DNA of 48,921 nucleotides from JAPXSY01 sp034003585 (GTDB lineage: Bacteria > Verrucomicrobiota > Kiritimatiellia > RFP12 > UBA1067): the NCBI GenBank assembly GCA_034003585.1, contig JAVEYH010000010.1, positions 1 to 48,921 of the forward strand, in the 5' to 3' direction. This document shows positions 8,551 to 17,026 of the stretch, one piece after another. The notes beneath the pieces are model-generated. The model did no database searches. It had not been told where the DNA came from and saw nothing but the letters and a program-made list of their open reading frames with translations. The translations under genes and the position numbers were made by a program. How positions within the stretch are numbered: the first letter of the stretch is position 1; every line of letters begins with the position of its first letter.

Positions 8551-10020
8551 TCAGAATCCGTAACGCAGGCTGGCGTAGAGGTTGTTGTTACGCTCGAACT
8601 GGCCGAAGAAGGTGTGGTCTTCCTCGCCGAAGAAGAGATTGCCGCCGATCTCCGCGATCCAGTGGTCGTCGATCTTGTAGCTGGCCTTGGGCCGCAGGTA
8701 GGTGTCGTGATCGCTCGGCGAGAAGTAGAGAAAGGCGCCGAGCTGCAGGTTTTGGTTCATCAGCAGCCGGGTCAGGCGCAGCGTGACGACGTGGCGGAGT
8801 TCGTCCGTTGTGCGCATGCCGTCGGGCAGGGTGCGCTGATAGGCGCCGTGATCCAGCATCTGCTCGACATAGTACTGGATGCCGCCCGTGAGCTCGCGCG
8901 CCAGTTCCTGCTCGTAGCCGACCAGGTAGCGTATCTCACTGTTGCGTACCCGGGGATCGTCGCCGGCGAGATCGTCGGCGGAACGGTACCAGCCGGTTTC
9001 CAGACTCAGGATGCCTTGGGCGAGAGGTCCGCGCCCGCTGGCGCCGAAGACCTGCAGGCGCGGGAAGGCCGCGCGGCCGCTTTGCGGGTCGCTGCCGGCG
9101 GGGCTTTTCCAGAAGCCGTCATAGCCGTAGGCCGCGATCTCGTAGGAGCCGAGCGTGCGGTAGAGCCGCGCCGCCCATTCGTCGTCGCGGAAGGCGTCGT
9201 CCGGTTTGTCGGCATCGACTGTGGCATCGCGTCCCGCGCGCCGCCCGAGACCGCCGTTCCAGTACGAGAGGCGGCGGCCATCGACGAAGCGGTCGCTGTC
9301 AAAGCGCGGCGCGTAGATCAGGTCGAGGTTCACCCAGCCGCTGAACAGCGAGGCCTTGGCCGAATCCGAAGGCGCCTTCAGGTATTCATCGTCGCGCCCG
9401 ATGAAATACGCGTTCCAGTCTTTGGGGAAAAGATCGTTGATGAAGAGCATGTCGCCCGTGCCCCAGGTGCTGATCTGGCGGCCGAGCTGGAGGTCCAGGA
9501 ACGGGGCCGGACGCAGCAGCAGGTTGGCCTGGCGCAGGTCCAGCCAGCCGTCGCCGTCTTCGAGTCTGATGTCGTGCTTGTTGAGAACGGGGTCGTACAG
9601 GAAGTCGCCGACGACCTTGATCGCCGCGCGCTCGCCCGCGCGGTCGAGCTGAAGCTGCAGCCGCGTCTCGCCCAGGGACGCGGCCTTTTCGCGCGGGTCG
9701 TCCTGCAGGCGCGCGCCGCCGCGCAGTTCCCAGAAACCGCTCAGGCCCTCGGGCAGAAGGCGTTCCCGGGAAAAAGCAGGCCGCGGCTTGTCCGGCCCGG
9801 TGCCGAGACCGGCGGGCAGGGCCGGTTCGGACGGCATGTCCAGCCCTGCGGGCAAAGCCGGCTCCGAAAGCGCGGCCGGCGCGGAGCTTGCTGGCAAAGG
9901 GGGGCGGGGGGCGGAGGCCGCGAGCCCCGGCGGCAGCGGCGGTTCCCCCGCCGCCGCGGTGGCGAGCACGAGCGAAAAGGCGGCAAACCGGAAAAACGGT
10001 TTGAACAAGCCGTTCAACAT
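8551..10020 (-). CDS. Outer-membrane porin-like beta-barrel (DUF1302-like)
   Basis: A 489-aa secreted protein with signal peptide FAAFSLVLATAAAGE. Residues of about 25-90 are a low-complexity Pro/Leu/Ala linker in which the phrase SEPALPAGL is repeated. The remainder alternates polar and hydrophobic residues, has many aromatic positions and ends in ...YASLRYGF, the terminal Phe typical of BAM-inserted outer-membrane proteins. The segment LDLQLGRQISTWGTGD resembles the DUF1302 and alginate-export porin group, whose substrates vary, so none is assigned. It is monocistronic or shares a transcript with the downstream rsmB. The function call is structural only. Confidence 0.72.
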   Translation of the reverse strand: MLNGLFKPFFRFAAFSLVLATAAAGEPPLPPGLAASAPRPPLPASSAPAALSEPALPAGLDMPSEPALPAGLGTGPDKPRPAFSRERLLPEGLSGFWELRGGARLQDDPREKAASLGETRLQLQLDRAGERAAIKVVGDFLYDPVLNKHDIRLEDGDGWLDLRQANLLLRPAPFLDLQLGRQISTWGTGDMLFINDLFPKDWNAYFIGRDDEYLKAPSDSAKASLFSGWVNLDLIYAPRFDSDRFVDGRRLSYWNGGLGRRAGRDATVDADKPDDAFRDDEWAARLYRTLGSYEIAAYGYDGFWKSPAGSDPQSGRAAFPRLQVFGASGRGPLAQGILSLETGWYRSADDLAGDDPRVRNSEIRYLVGYEQELARELTGGIQYYVEQMLDHGAYQRTLPDGMRTTDELRHVVTLRLTRLLMNQNLQLGAFLYFSPSDHDTYLRPKASYKIDDHWIAEIGGNLFFGEEDHTFFGQFERNNNLYASLRYGF

Positions 10021-10159
10021 TCCACATCCCTCCTGGCAGGAATCCGTGACGCATCATCCTGAGACCGGATGGGGGATAAGATAGCAAACGTGTTCCGCGT
10101 TGGGCAGGCATTCCTTCGGCGGGTATGCGGGCTCGCGTTTTTTTTATTTCATTTCCGGC

Positions 10160-10188
10160 TTGGCAAAGGTTGTTTGGTTTCATAGAGT
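10160..10188 (+). promoter_or_regulatory. Sigma70-like promoter of the OMP gene at 10430
   Basis: TTGGCA (10160-10165), a 17-nt spacer and TAGAGT (10183-10188). It sits in the most AT-rich stretch of this intergenic region. Transcription would start near 10195. Confidence 0.5.
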
Positions 10189-10214
10189 TAGCCATCTCTA
10201 ACAAAGGAGGCGAG

Positions 10215-10337
10215 GTGACACTTTCGGAAAGGGTCAAAGGCGAGACAGCGGAAATCACGGGTTACGGAATCGGGAAGCCAACCTTTTGGGTCCAGGCAGC
10301 GTTTATGCTGTCGGGATCGATGTTCGGGGGATTCTGA
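10215..10337 (+). CDS. Possible 40-aa leader ORF
   Basis: A GTG at 10215 preceded by the near-perfect Shine-Dalgarno AAAGGAGG, spaced five bases, opens a 40-codon frame ending in ...PTFWVQAAFMLSGSMFGGF. The C-terminal half is hydrophobic and could be a small membrane segment. It lies entirely within the leader of the downstream OMP transcript. No homologue is recognised. The ribosome-binding site is the best evidence; the frame could instead be part of a structured RNA. Confidence 0.3.
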   Translation: MTLSERVKGETAEITGYGIGKPTFWVQAAFMLSGSMFGGF

Positions 10338-10347
10338 CTGATCGGAA

Positions 10348-10369
10348 GGCATGGCAGGGTTGCCATGCC
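10348..10369 (+). repeat. Perfect 9-bp hairpin in the OMP leader
   Basis: GGCATGGCA, loop GGGT, TGCCATGCC. There is no T-run after it, so it is not a classical terminator. It lies 60 nt before the OMP start codon and just after the possible leader ORF. Confidence 0.6.
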
Positions 10370-10429
10370 GCGCTAGGATCGGGCAACGTGTCCCGTTTTC
10401 GGGGCCCTTCACAGGAAAAGGAGAATCGG

Positions 10430-11335
10430 ATGACAGCGTGTCAGCTTCGGCTCGGTGCGGTTTGTTGTGGACTCGCAATGATGCGGAGCGCTCTGGCTGA
10501 ATCCACCACCCAGCACGGACCGGCCGCGATGGGCAGCGTGGCCGGCGAACAGCGGGAAGATTTGGCGGCGGAGGTCTCCATGGATTTCTGTACGCGTCAA
10601 CTGACCTATGGGTTGGTGGACAACCGTGACCCGATCCTGACCCTGGCGGGTGTGGCCGAATGGCACGGCTTCACTTTCGAGACCGCGGTCATCTTCGACA
10701 CCACCGAATGGGGCCGCAAGCACGGCGGGTACGGCAACCGGCAGGGAAAATATCAGGAGATCGCCTTCGGTCCCGGATACACCCATACCTTCACGCCGGA
10801 AGCGGTCCGCGGTCTGCCGACCGCGGTCGAACTTTTCGTGAATTACCTGTACGAGTACCATCCGCCGGTGCGCGAATCACGCGGGGAGGGGAATCCGGAC
10901 ACGCAGTTCATCAACATCGGCATGACCCTGCCGGACCTCTGGCTCGCGCCCTGGCTCACTGCGGAGTTTGACATCGATAACGAGTGTGGCGCCGCGTACC
11001 TCAACGCCGGAGTCCAACACACCTTCACCCTGATCGGTGCCGCGGGCAAACGCGAGGCCGACCCGCTGGCGCTGACCGTGTGCGGCGGTGTGGGCCTCGG
11101 CAACCCGAAGCGCAACCGCTATGACGCGGGCTTCGACACCTATGCGTTCAAAGACGCGCACCTCTCCGCCGCGCTGGAGTGGTGCCTCACCGATTTTGTC
11201 GTGCTCTCGCCGTATCTGGCGGTGTACGAGCAGATCCACGGTCGCCTGCGGGACGCGGCCCGGCGCCACCTCGACGGGGAGACGCATGCCAGCACGCAGT
11301 GGGTGGGCGGGGTGCGCCTGACCGCCGCGTTCTGA
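10430..11335 (+). CDS. Predicted outer-membrane beta-barrel protein, unknown function
   Basis: A 301-aa protein with a cleavable signal (LRLGAVCCGLAMMRSALAES). It is followed by amphipathic, aromatic-rich strands with paired glycines and asparagines (for example GGYGNRQGKYQEIAFGPGYTH) and ends in WVGGVRLTAAF, with the terminal Phe of outer-membrane barrels. No enzymatic motif is visible. The ATG at 10430 follows AAAAGGAG at 10417-10423; the frame is open further upstream but that part overlaps the hairpin leader. It lies between the divergent porin-like gene and der, with its own promoter and an unusually long leader. The family is not recognised. Confidence 0.7.
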   Translation: MTACQLRLGAVCCGLAMMRSALAESTTQHGPAAMGSVAGEQREDLAAEVSMDFCTRQLTYGLVDNRDPILTLAGVAEWHGFTFETAVIFDTTEWGRKHGGYGNRQGKYQEIAFGPGYTHTFTPEAVRGLPTAVELFVNYLYEYHPPVRESRGEGNPDTQFINIGMTLPDLWLAPWLTAEFDIDNECGAAYLNAGVQHTFTLIGAAGKREADPLALTVCGGVGLGNPKRNRYDAGFDTYAFKDAHLSAALEWCLTDFVVLSPYLAVYEQIHGRLRDAARRHLDGETHASTQWVGGVRLTAAF

Positions 11336-11382
11336 CGGGAAACGGGTTTGCGCCCGAACGGCCGCCGGTTCCACGCTTGCGC

Positions 11383-11411
11383 TTGTTTGCGCCAGCGGAT
11401 ACCGGTATACT
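11383..11411 (+). promoter_or_regulatory. Sigma70-like promoter of der
   Basis: TTGTTT (11383-11388), a 17-nt spacer and TATACT (11406-11411) in the same GGTATACT context as the rpe promoter. The expected transcription start coincides with the der ATG at 11418, and no ribosome-binding site precedes that ATG, so a leaderless mRNA is predicted. Confidence 0.58.
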
Positions 11412-11417
11412 CGGCGC

Positions 11418-12827
11418 ATGATTTCACAGGACCAGGTCAGGGCGCGGGTTGTCGTGATTGTCGGGCGTCCCAATGTCGGCAAGTCGGCCGTGTTCAATCG
11501 CATCGCGGGCCGGCGCATCGCGATCGTGCATGACGAGAGCGGGGTGACCCGCGACCGGCTGATGCGGGAAGTGGAGTGGGAGGAGCAGCGCTTCACCCTG
11601 ATTGACACGGGCGGGGTCGCCCTCCTGACCGGCCAGACGGGAAAGAGCGCGATCGAGGCGGGGATCCGCACCCAGGTCGATACGGCGATCGGGGATGCCG
11701 CCGTGGCCCTGCTGGTCGTGGATGTGCAGCAGGGGGTGCATCCGTTGGATGAGGAGGTCGCGCTCATCGTGCGCAAGGCCGGGATCCCCTGCGTGGTGGC
11801 CGTCAACAAGTGCGACCAGCCGCAGCATGAGGCGGGGGTCGCCGAATTCGCGCGCTTGGGTTTCGCGGCCTTCCCGGTTGCGGCGCAGCACAACCGGGGG
11901 ATGGGGGAGCTCATGGAGGCGGTGCTGCCGCACCTGCCGGAAGCGGTCAACCCGACGGAAGCCCGGCCGCTGCGCGTGGCGGTCGTGGGGCGGCCGAACG
12001 CCGGCAAGTCCTCGTACATCAACCGGCTGCTGCGCAGCGACCGCGTGATCGTTTCGGATGTCGCGGGCACCACGCGCGACTCCATCGATGTGCCGTTCAC
12101 GATCGGGTCCGGCGCGCAGGCGCGGCACTATGTTCTCGTGGACACGGCGGGCATGCGCAACCGGCACCGCATCGACAATGCGGTGGAGCGCTTCAGCCTG
12201 TTCCGTGCGGAGGAGAGTGTCCGCGAAGCCGATGTGGTGGTGCTGATGCTGGATGCCGAGATCGGCCCCACCGTGCAGGACAAGCATATCGCGGCCATGA
12301 TCCAGGAGCATCACAAGGGGTGTGTGCTGCTGATGAACAAGTGGGACCGCGCGATGGAAAACGGGATGACCCAGACCCGGAGCGAACCGGTGCTGCGTCA
12401 GATCATGCCCTTCATGGGGTATAGCCCGGTGCTGTTCATCTCGGCGGTCACCGGACTCAACGTGCGCAAAAGCGTGGAAACCATCGATGCCGTGGCGGCC
12501 CAGACGCGGGTGACGCTGCCGACCGGCATCCTCAACCGCACGCTGGTCGAGGCGACAGCGCGTGTGGTGGCGCCGGCCCGCAACGGCAAGCGTCTGCGGG
12601 TCTACTACGCCGTGCAGATCGGAACCGCGCCGGTTTCCATCCGTCTGTTTGTCAATGATCCCAAGCTCGCCACCAAACAATACACCGATTTCATGATTCG
12701 CACGCTGCGTTCGCGTTTCGGTCTGGAGGGGGCGCCCGTGCGGTTGCTCTACCGCGCGCGCACACGGCCCGAATCGGCGGAACGCCCTGCTAGCCGCGCG
12801 CGCGGGAAAGAACGGAAAGCGCGATGA
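11418..12827 (+). CDS. der: Ribosome assembly GTPase Der (EngA)
   Basis: Essential tandem GTPase needed for 50S subunit maturation. The 469-aa product has two complete G domains: GRPNVGKS, DTGG and NKCD in the first (about residues 9-165), and GRPNAGKSS, DTAGM and NKWD in the second (about 185-350). A C-terminal KH-like domain and a basic tail (RARGKERKAR) follow. The ATG at 11418 is directly behind a TATACT element, with no Shine-Dalgarno sequence. The stop is followed after 13 bases by the clc start, so both are likely on one transcript. Confidence 0.96.
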   Translation: MISQDQVRARVVVIVGRPNVGKSAVFNRIAGRRIAIVHDESGVTRDRLMREVEWEEQRFTLIDTGGVALLTGQTGKSAIEAGIRTQVDTAIGDAAVALLVVDVQQGVHPLDEEVALIVRKAGIPCVVAVNKCDQPQHEAGVAEFARLGFAAFPVAAQHNRGMGELMEAVLPHLPEAVNPTEARPLRVAVVGRPNAGKSSYINRLLRSDRVIVSDVAGTTRDSIDVPFTIGSGAQARHYVLVDTAGMRNRHRIDNAVERFSLFRAEESVREADVVVLMLDAEIGPTVQDKHIAAMIQEHHKGCVLLMNKWDRAMENGMTQTRSEPVLRQIMPFMGYSPVLFISAVTGLNVRKSVETIDAVAAQTRVTLPTGILNRTLVEATARVVAPARNGKRLRVYYAVQIGTAPVSIRLFVNDPKLATKQYTDFMIRTLRSRFGLEGAPVRLLYRARTRPESAERPASRARGKERKAR

Positions 12828-12840
12828 GGGAGCGGTAGGC

Positions 12841-14244
12841 TTGTTTCGCAAAATCTCCATACAGTGGTGGCGGTTTTGGATGGCGGGTGAGGGTTTATCC
12901 GTCAAGACCGGCCGCGCGCTGGTGCTCTGTGCGCTGACGGGTCTGGCCGCGGGGTTGGCGGCAGCCGGATTCTACTGGCTGCTGGAGGCGGGGCGGTATC
13001 TGCTGTTGGAACGGCTGGGCCACTACTCGCCGCCGTTGGCCGCCGGCGAGGTCGCGCTCTTTCCGGCGGCGCCCCACGCGTCGCCCTTGCGTTGGGTGTT
13101 GTTCCTGTTGCCGTCGGCGGGCGGTCTGCTCAGCGCGCTGCTGGTCAAGTTGTTCGCGCCTTCGGCGGGCGGGCACGGCACGGATGCGGCGATCCATGCG
13201 TACCACCGCAATGAGGGGCGGATCCCGTTTGCGGTGATCCCGGTGAAAGCGCTGGCTTCGGCACTGGTCATCGGGTCCGGCGGCTCGGCCGGTTGCGAGG
13301 GCCCGGTGACCCAGATCGGCGCGGGTTGCGGTTCCGCGCTGGCGGGGCTGCTGAAACTGGATGCCACCGAGCGGCGCATCCTGATGGCGGCGGGGCTGGC
13401 GGCGGGGGTGGGCGCGATCTTCCGCGCGCCGCTAGCGGGCGCGATCTTCGCGGCCGAAATTTTTTACAGCGGGCTCGACATCGAGTACGAGGTGATGATG
13501 CCCTCCCTGGTCGCCTCCACGATCGCCTACACCGTTTTCGCGCTGTTTTTCGGCTGGCAGCCGCTGTTTAGGATGACGCCGTACGATTTTGACGCCCCGC
13601 TCAAGCTGGTGCCCTATCTGGCCTTGGCGTTGGTGGTGGCCTTCGGCGCGAAACTGTACATCCACGTGTTCCGCAGGACCGAGGCGTGGTGCCGTAATCT
13701 GCCGCAGGTGCCGACGTGGCTCAAACCGGCCATCGGCGGACTGCTGACCGGTCTGATCGGATTCTTCCTTCCGGAGGTGCTGGGCTCGGGGTACGGTCTG
13801 ATCCAGCAGGCGCTGGCGGTCGGCAGCCCGCTGGCCGAACAATTCGGCTCTCCCTCTTTCACGATGTTGTGGCTGATCTTTTTCGGGAAGATTCTGGCCA
13901 CCTCGTTCACGGTCGGCAGCGGCGGGAGCGGCGGCGTGTTCGGCCCCGCGCTGGTTGCCGGATCGGCCTTGGGCGCGGCCACGGGGCTGACTCTGATGCG
14001 GGTGCTGCCCGCGCTGGACCTGCATCCCGGCGCGTTTGCGCTGGTGGGCATGGCCGGGTTTCTGGCGTCCTGCGTGCGCGTGCCGATCGCGGCGATCATC
14101 ATGGTCAGCGAGATCACGGGAAACCATGAGCTGCTGTTGCCGACCATGTGGGTGTGCGGCATCGCGTACTGGATCGGGAACGGGTGGACGCTGTACCGCA
14201 GTCAGGTGAGGACGCGCGACTGTTCGCCGGCGCACAGCCGGTGA
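12841..14244 (+). CDS. ClC-family chloride channel or Cl-/H+ antiporter
   Basis: A polytopic inner-membrane protein of 467 aa. The selectivity and gating motifs are clear: GSGGSAGCEGPVTQIG (about residues 144-160, containing the gating glutamate of GxEGP) and GKILATSFTVGSGGSGGVFGPALV (about 350-375). No cytoplasmic CBS pair is present, so this is the short bacterial form. I use the TTG at 12841 because GAGGGAG lies nine bases upstream; an ATG at 12880 would drop 13 residues. It follows der closely. An 8-bp hairpin sits just after the stop. Channel versus exchanger activity cannot be decided here. Confidence 0.9.
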   Translation: MFRKISIQWWRFWMAGEGLSVKTGRALVLCALTGLAAGLAAAGFYWLLEAGRYLLLERLGHYSPPLAAGEVALFPAAPHASPLRWVLFLLPSAGGLLSALLVKLFAPSAGGHGTDAAIHAYHRNEGRIPFAVIPVKALASALVIGSGGSAGCEGPVTQIGAGCGSALAGLLKLDATERRILMAAGLAAGVGAIFRAPLAGAIFAAEIFYSGLDIEYEVMMPSLVASTIAYTVFALFFGWQPLFRMTPYDFDAPLKLVPYLALALVVAFGAKLYIHVFRRTEAWCRNLPQVPTWLKPAIGGLLTGLIGFFLPEVLGSGYGLIQQALAVGSPLAEQFGSPSFTMLWLIFFGKILATSFTVGSGGSGGVFGPALVAGSALGAATGLTLMRVLPALDLHPGAFALVGMAGFLASCVRVPIAAIIMVSEITGNHELLLPTMWVCGIAYWIGNGWTLYRSQVRTRDCSPAHSR

Positions 14245-14263
14245 GGGCCGCGGCGCGCGGCCC
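14245..14263 (+). terminator. GC hairpin after clc
   Basis: GGGCCGCG, loop GCG, CGCGGCCC: a perfect 8-bp stem immediately after the clc stop. There is no T-run, so it may act as a pause site or mRNA 3' end rather than as an intrinsic terminator. Confidence 0.3.
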
Positions 14264-14293
14264 GGTGTGGAACCCGGGCAGGGAGGGTGGAGG

Positions 14294-14980
14294 ATGCGCA
14301 TTCTGGTGATCGACCGTTCCACATCCAGGGCCGGCATGGCGCTGATGGATGCGGGCAGAGTGCTTTGTTCGCGGGTCTGGGAGGGCGACGCCGCGCGGTC
14401 GCCGGGGTGGATCGCGGAGGCGGTCCGGGATCTGGCCGCCTGCGGGGTGAGCCCGCAGGGGGTGGACCGTTTCGTGTGCGGGTTGGGTCCGGGCTCCTTT
14501 TCCGGTATCCGCTCCTGCCTCGCGGCGCTGCACGGGATGGCGCTGCCCTCGGGCGCGGCCGTCTGCGGTGTGTCGAGCGCCGCGGCGCTGGCGCTCGCGT
14601 GCGGGACGGACGGGCCGCGGGTGACGGTGGTGGGCGACGCGCGGCGGGAACGGTTGTGGATTGTGACCTACCGGGTGGAGCCGCGCACGGGGAGGGTGCT
14701 GCTGGCGGACGGGGCGAGACCGACCCACACGGCCGCGGATTTCGCGCTGGTGCCGGTGTCCGGGCTGGCTTCGGCGATACCCGGGGACGCGCTGGTGGTG
14801 AGTCCGGACTGGGCGCGTCTCGCGCCGCTGCTCACGGCCGCATGCCCGTCCGGCAGGCTGCTCCGTGAGACCGTCTGTCCCGATGCCGCGGATCTCGGGC
14901 GGCTCGCCTGCGCCGATCCGGATGCGTGCGTCACCGAACCGCTGCCGATCTATCTGTACCCCGCGGTCGCGTTGCGCTAG
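14294..14980 (+). CDS. tsaB: tRNA threonylcarbamoyladenosine biosynthesis protein TsaB
   Basis: ASKHA-fold partner of TsaD in making the t6A37 modification of ANN-decoding tRNAs. The 228-aa length is normal. The N-terminal ILVIDRSTSRAGMAL strand and the diagnostic GLGPGSFSGIRSCLAALHGMA segment are clear, and the C-terminal half is divergent as is usual. The ATG at 14294 has GGAGG directly upstream. It follows clc by 49 bp and converges with dinB across a 142-bp spacer that contains a hairpin. Confidence 0.9.
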   Translation: MRILVIDRSTSRAGMALMDAGRVLCSRVWEGDAARSPGWIAEAVRDLAACGVSPQGVDRFVCGLGPGSFSGIRSCLAALHGMALPSGAAVCGVSSAAALALACGTDGPRVTVVGDARRERLWIVTYRVEPRTGRVLLADGARPTHTAADFALVPVSGLASAIPGDALVVSPDWARLAPLLTAACPSGRLLRETVCPDAADLGRLACADPDACVTEPLPIYLYPAVALR

Positions 14981-15016
14981 CGGCGGAAAATGACGTGTTG
15001 CGGGTTTTTCCGCCGC
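14980..15016. terminator. Hairpin between convergent tsaB and dinB
   Basis: GCGGCGGAAAA (14980-14990) pairs with TTTTTCCGCCGC (15005-15016), giving an 11-bp stem with a 14-nt loop. The T-run is part of the stem's 3' arm. Its position right at the tsaB stop supports a role as transcript end. Confidence 0.4.
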
Positions 15017-15122
15017 GGGGCTCCCGAATTCCCCGACGGGGCGTGATCCCCTCCCCATCGTTCCCGCATGCCGGGATCGAGGCTTTCCTGCCCGCCGCCG
15101 CAGGGTCCCTGCGGCTCCCCGG

Positions 15123-16310
15123 TCATTCGGTTCCGGACTCCGGTGCGCTCACGCGCCGGAGCGCGCGGTCCCCCAATTGTTCACGCACCCGGTCGAGCGT
15201 GCGGCAGAGCCGTTCGCGTTTTTCGCGCGCGTCCGGAGCGGGATCAAAGAGCGCGAGTTGTTCCGCGCCGCCGCCGTTGCAGAGGCCGCTGACCCCGAAT
15301 CCGATCAGGCGAACGGGCTGCGAGAGCGGTTGGGCCCGGAAAAGGCGGAGCGCCTGTTCGCGGAAGGCGAAGTCATCGCAGACCGGGTTCGGGAACGGGG
15401 TTTGGCGTGTGAGGGTGCGGAAATCCGCCCAACGGAGTTTCAGTTTGCCGAGGGTGGCGTAACGGTTTTGAAGACGGAGCCGCCGCCCCACATCATCGGC
15501 CAGTTCTTTCAGCACCTCGCAGACGACGGAACGGTCGCGGCAGTCCTGCGGGAAGGTGTGTTCGCGGGAGACGCTTTTTTCCTCGAAAGCGGTTTCCACG
15601 GGGCGCGCGTCCTCCCCGCAGGCCAGGGCCAGCAGGTGCGCAGCCGCGTGTCCGCCCACGAGGCGCGCGAGAAACGCCGGGTCCGCGCGCCGGATGTCGC
15701 CAACGCGGCGCAAGCCGCCCTGTTCGAGCGTCTGGGCGGTGACGCGTCCGACACCCCACAGCGCGTGGACGGGCAGGGGGGCGAGGAAGGCGAGAATCGC
15801 ATCGGCCGCGTCGGGAACGACGGCGAGGCCGTCCGGCTTGGCCTGTTCGCTGGCCAGTTTGGCGAGGAACTTGTTGTGTGCGATTCCGACGGACGCGGTG
15901 AGCCCCACTTCGTTGCGGATCGCCTCGCGGATGGCCCGCGCGATCGCTTCGCCGCCGCCGAAGAGGGTGCGGCCGCCGGTGACGTCGAGAAAGGCCTCGT
16001 CAATCGACAACGGTTCGATCAGCGGGGTGAAGCGCTCGAAGATGGCGAACACCCGCTGTGAGGCTTCCTCGTACCGGCCCATGTCGCAGGGGACAAAGAC
16101 CGCGTGGGGACAGCGGCGGTAGGCCTCCCGCGAGGGCATGGCCGAATGCACGCCGAAGGCGCGCGCCTCATACGAGCAGGTGGACACCACCCCGCGGCGG
16201 TCCGGCGGCGCGCCGACAATCACCGGCTTGCCGCGCCATTCGGGATGGTCGCGCTGTTCGACCGCCGCGAAAAAGGCATCCATGTCAACGTGCAGGATAC
16301 AGCGTTGCAT
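15123..16310 (-). CDS. dinB: DNA polymerase IV (Y family)
   Basis: Error-prone translesion polymerase. The 395-aa protein starts with ILHVDMDAFFAAVEQ, carrying the first catalytic aspartate. It has the Y-family fingers GVVSTCSYEARAFGVHSAMP, the second catalytic pair in PLSIDEAFLDVTG, the thumb HhH region (LWGVGRVTAQTL) and the little-finger domain. No obvious beta-clamp motif was confirmed in the C-terminus. The ATG at 16310 begins at the canonical N-terminus. It is the last gene of the minus-strand thrS-infC-dinB run, 89 bp after infC. No LexA box was recognised. Confidence 0.94.
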   Translation of the reverse strand: MQRCILHVDMDAFFAAVEQRDHPEWRGKPVIVGAPPDRRGVVSTCSYEARAFGVHSAMPSREAYRRCPHAVFVPCDMGRYEEASQRVFAIFERFTPLIEPLSIDEAFLDVTGGRTLFGGGEAIARAIREAIRNEVGLTASVGIAHNKFLAKLASEQAKPDGLAVVPDAADAILAFLAPLPVHALWGVGRVTAQTLEQGGLRRVGDIRRADPAFLARLVGGHAAAHLLALACGEDARPVETAFEEKSVSREHTFPQDCRDRSVVCEVLKELADDVGRRLRLQNRYATLGKLKLRWADFRTLTRQTPFPNPVCDDFAFREQALRLFRAQPLSQPVRLIGFGVSGLCNGGGAEQLALFDPAPDAREKRERLCRTLDRVREQLGDRALRRVSAPESGTE

Positions 16311-16399
16311 AGCCGAGTCCGGTCAGGGATGCGAGGAAAACAGCCAGAGACCGCACGCCGACCGCGTCACGGTCTCCGGCAACAGGATTCACACGCGGG

Positions 16400-17026
16400 T
16401 CAGGGGGCCGGAGGCGCGTCAGCCGCGGGCGGCGGCGTCACCGGAGGACGCGGCGGCGCGGGCGGACGTGGGGACGGGTTCTGCGGTGCCGCAGGCTGCC
16501 CGGGCGCGGCGACCTTCACCGGTTTGGCGGCCAACAGGCATCCCAGCGTGCGTCCGATCAGGCGCGGGTTCTGTTCGACCACCGCGCAGGCCGCACACTC
16601 CTGGATCACGTTCTGCACGACTTCCATGCCCAGTTCTTTGTGCGCGTTCTCGCGGCCGCGGTACTGCAGGGTCACCTTGACCTTGTGTCCCTCGCCGAGA
16701 AACTCTTTGATCTGGCGCAGCTTGTGGGCGAGATCGTTGGCATCCACGCTGGCGTGGAATTTCACCTCTTTGATCTGCACGATCTTCTGGTTCTTGCGCG
16801 CCATCTTGCGCTTGATGCTCTCCTCGTAACGGAACTTGCCGTAGTCCATGATTTTGCAGACCGGCGGTTCGGCGTTCGGAGACACCTCCACAAGGTCGAA
16901 TCCCTGCTGGTCAGCCAGACGTTGCGCATCCCGCGTCGGCATGACGCCGAGCATCTCCCCGTTGGCGTTGATCACCCGCACGTTGGGGACTCGGATTTTG
17001 AAGTTCACTCGGGTAAACGAAGCGAT
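16400..17026 (-). CDS. infC: Translation initiation factor IF-3, probable AUC start
   Basis: Binds the 30S subunit and controls start-codon fidelity. Both domains are present: N-domain RVNFKIRVPNVRVINANGE to PPVCKIMDYGKFRYE, linker KRKMARKNQK, and C-domain KEVKFHASVDANDL, VKVTLQYRGRE and ELGMEVVQNV. In this frame the first ATG or GTG is the GTG at 17008, but that cuts into the conserved 'RVN-KIRVP' start. An ATC codon at 17026 lies six bases after GGAGG (17037-17033) and gives ASFTRVNFKIRVP. Rare AUU/AUC starts are a known autoregulatory hallmark of infC. The 208-aa product also has an unusual Pro/Ala-rich tail of about 40 residues. It is downstream of thrS, as in many bacteria. Confidence 0.9.
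   Translation of the reverse strand: MASFTRVNFKIRVPNVRVINANGEMLGVMPTRDAQRLADQQGFDLVEVSPNAEPPVCKIMDYGKFRYEESIKRKMARKNQKIVQIKEVKFHASVDANDLAHKLRQIKEFLGEGHKVKVTLQYRGRENAHKELGMEVVQNVIQECAACAVVEQNPRLIGRTLGCLLAAKPVKVAAPGQPAAPQNPSPRPPAPPRPPVTPPPAADAPPAP

Larger units (their letters stand above)
10021..10429. other. 409-bp intergenic region between two divergent OMP genes
   Basis: Holds the plus-strand promoter at 10160-10188, a small hairpin TAGAG/CTCTA near 10183-10200, a possible 40-codon ORF with a strong ribosome-binding site (10215-10337), and a perfect 9-bp hairpin (10348-10369). The transcript leader before the OMP start at 10430 would be about 235 nt. I could not match it to a known riboswitch class. 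Confidence 0.5.

Noticed and set aside
10195..10330. Cyclic-di-GMP-I (GEMM) or cobalamin riboswitch in the OMP leader
   Set aside because: The purine-rich segments resemble riboswitch text, but the required GGACGCAAAGCC-type or GCCACUG-type cores are absent.
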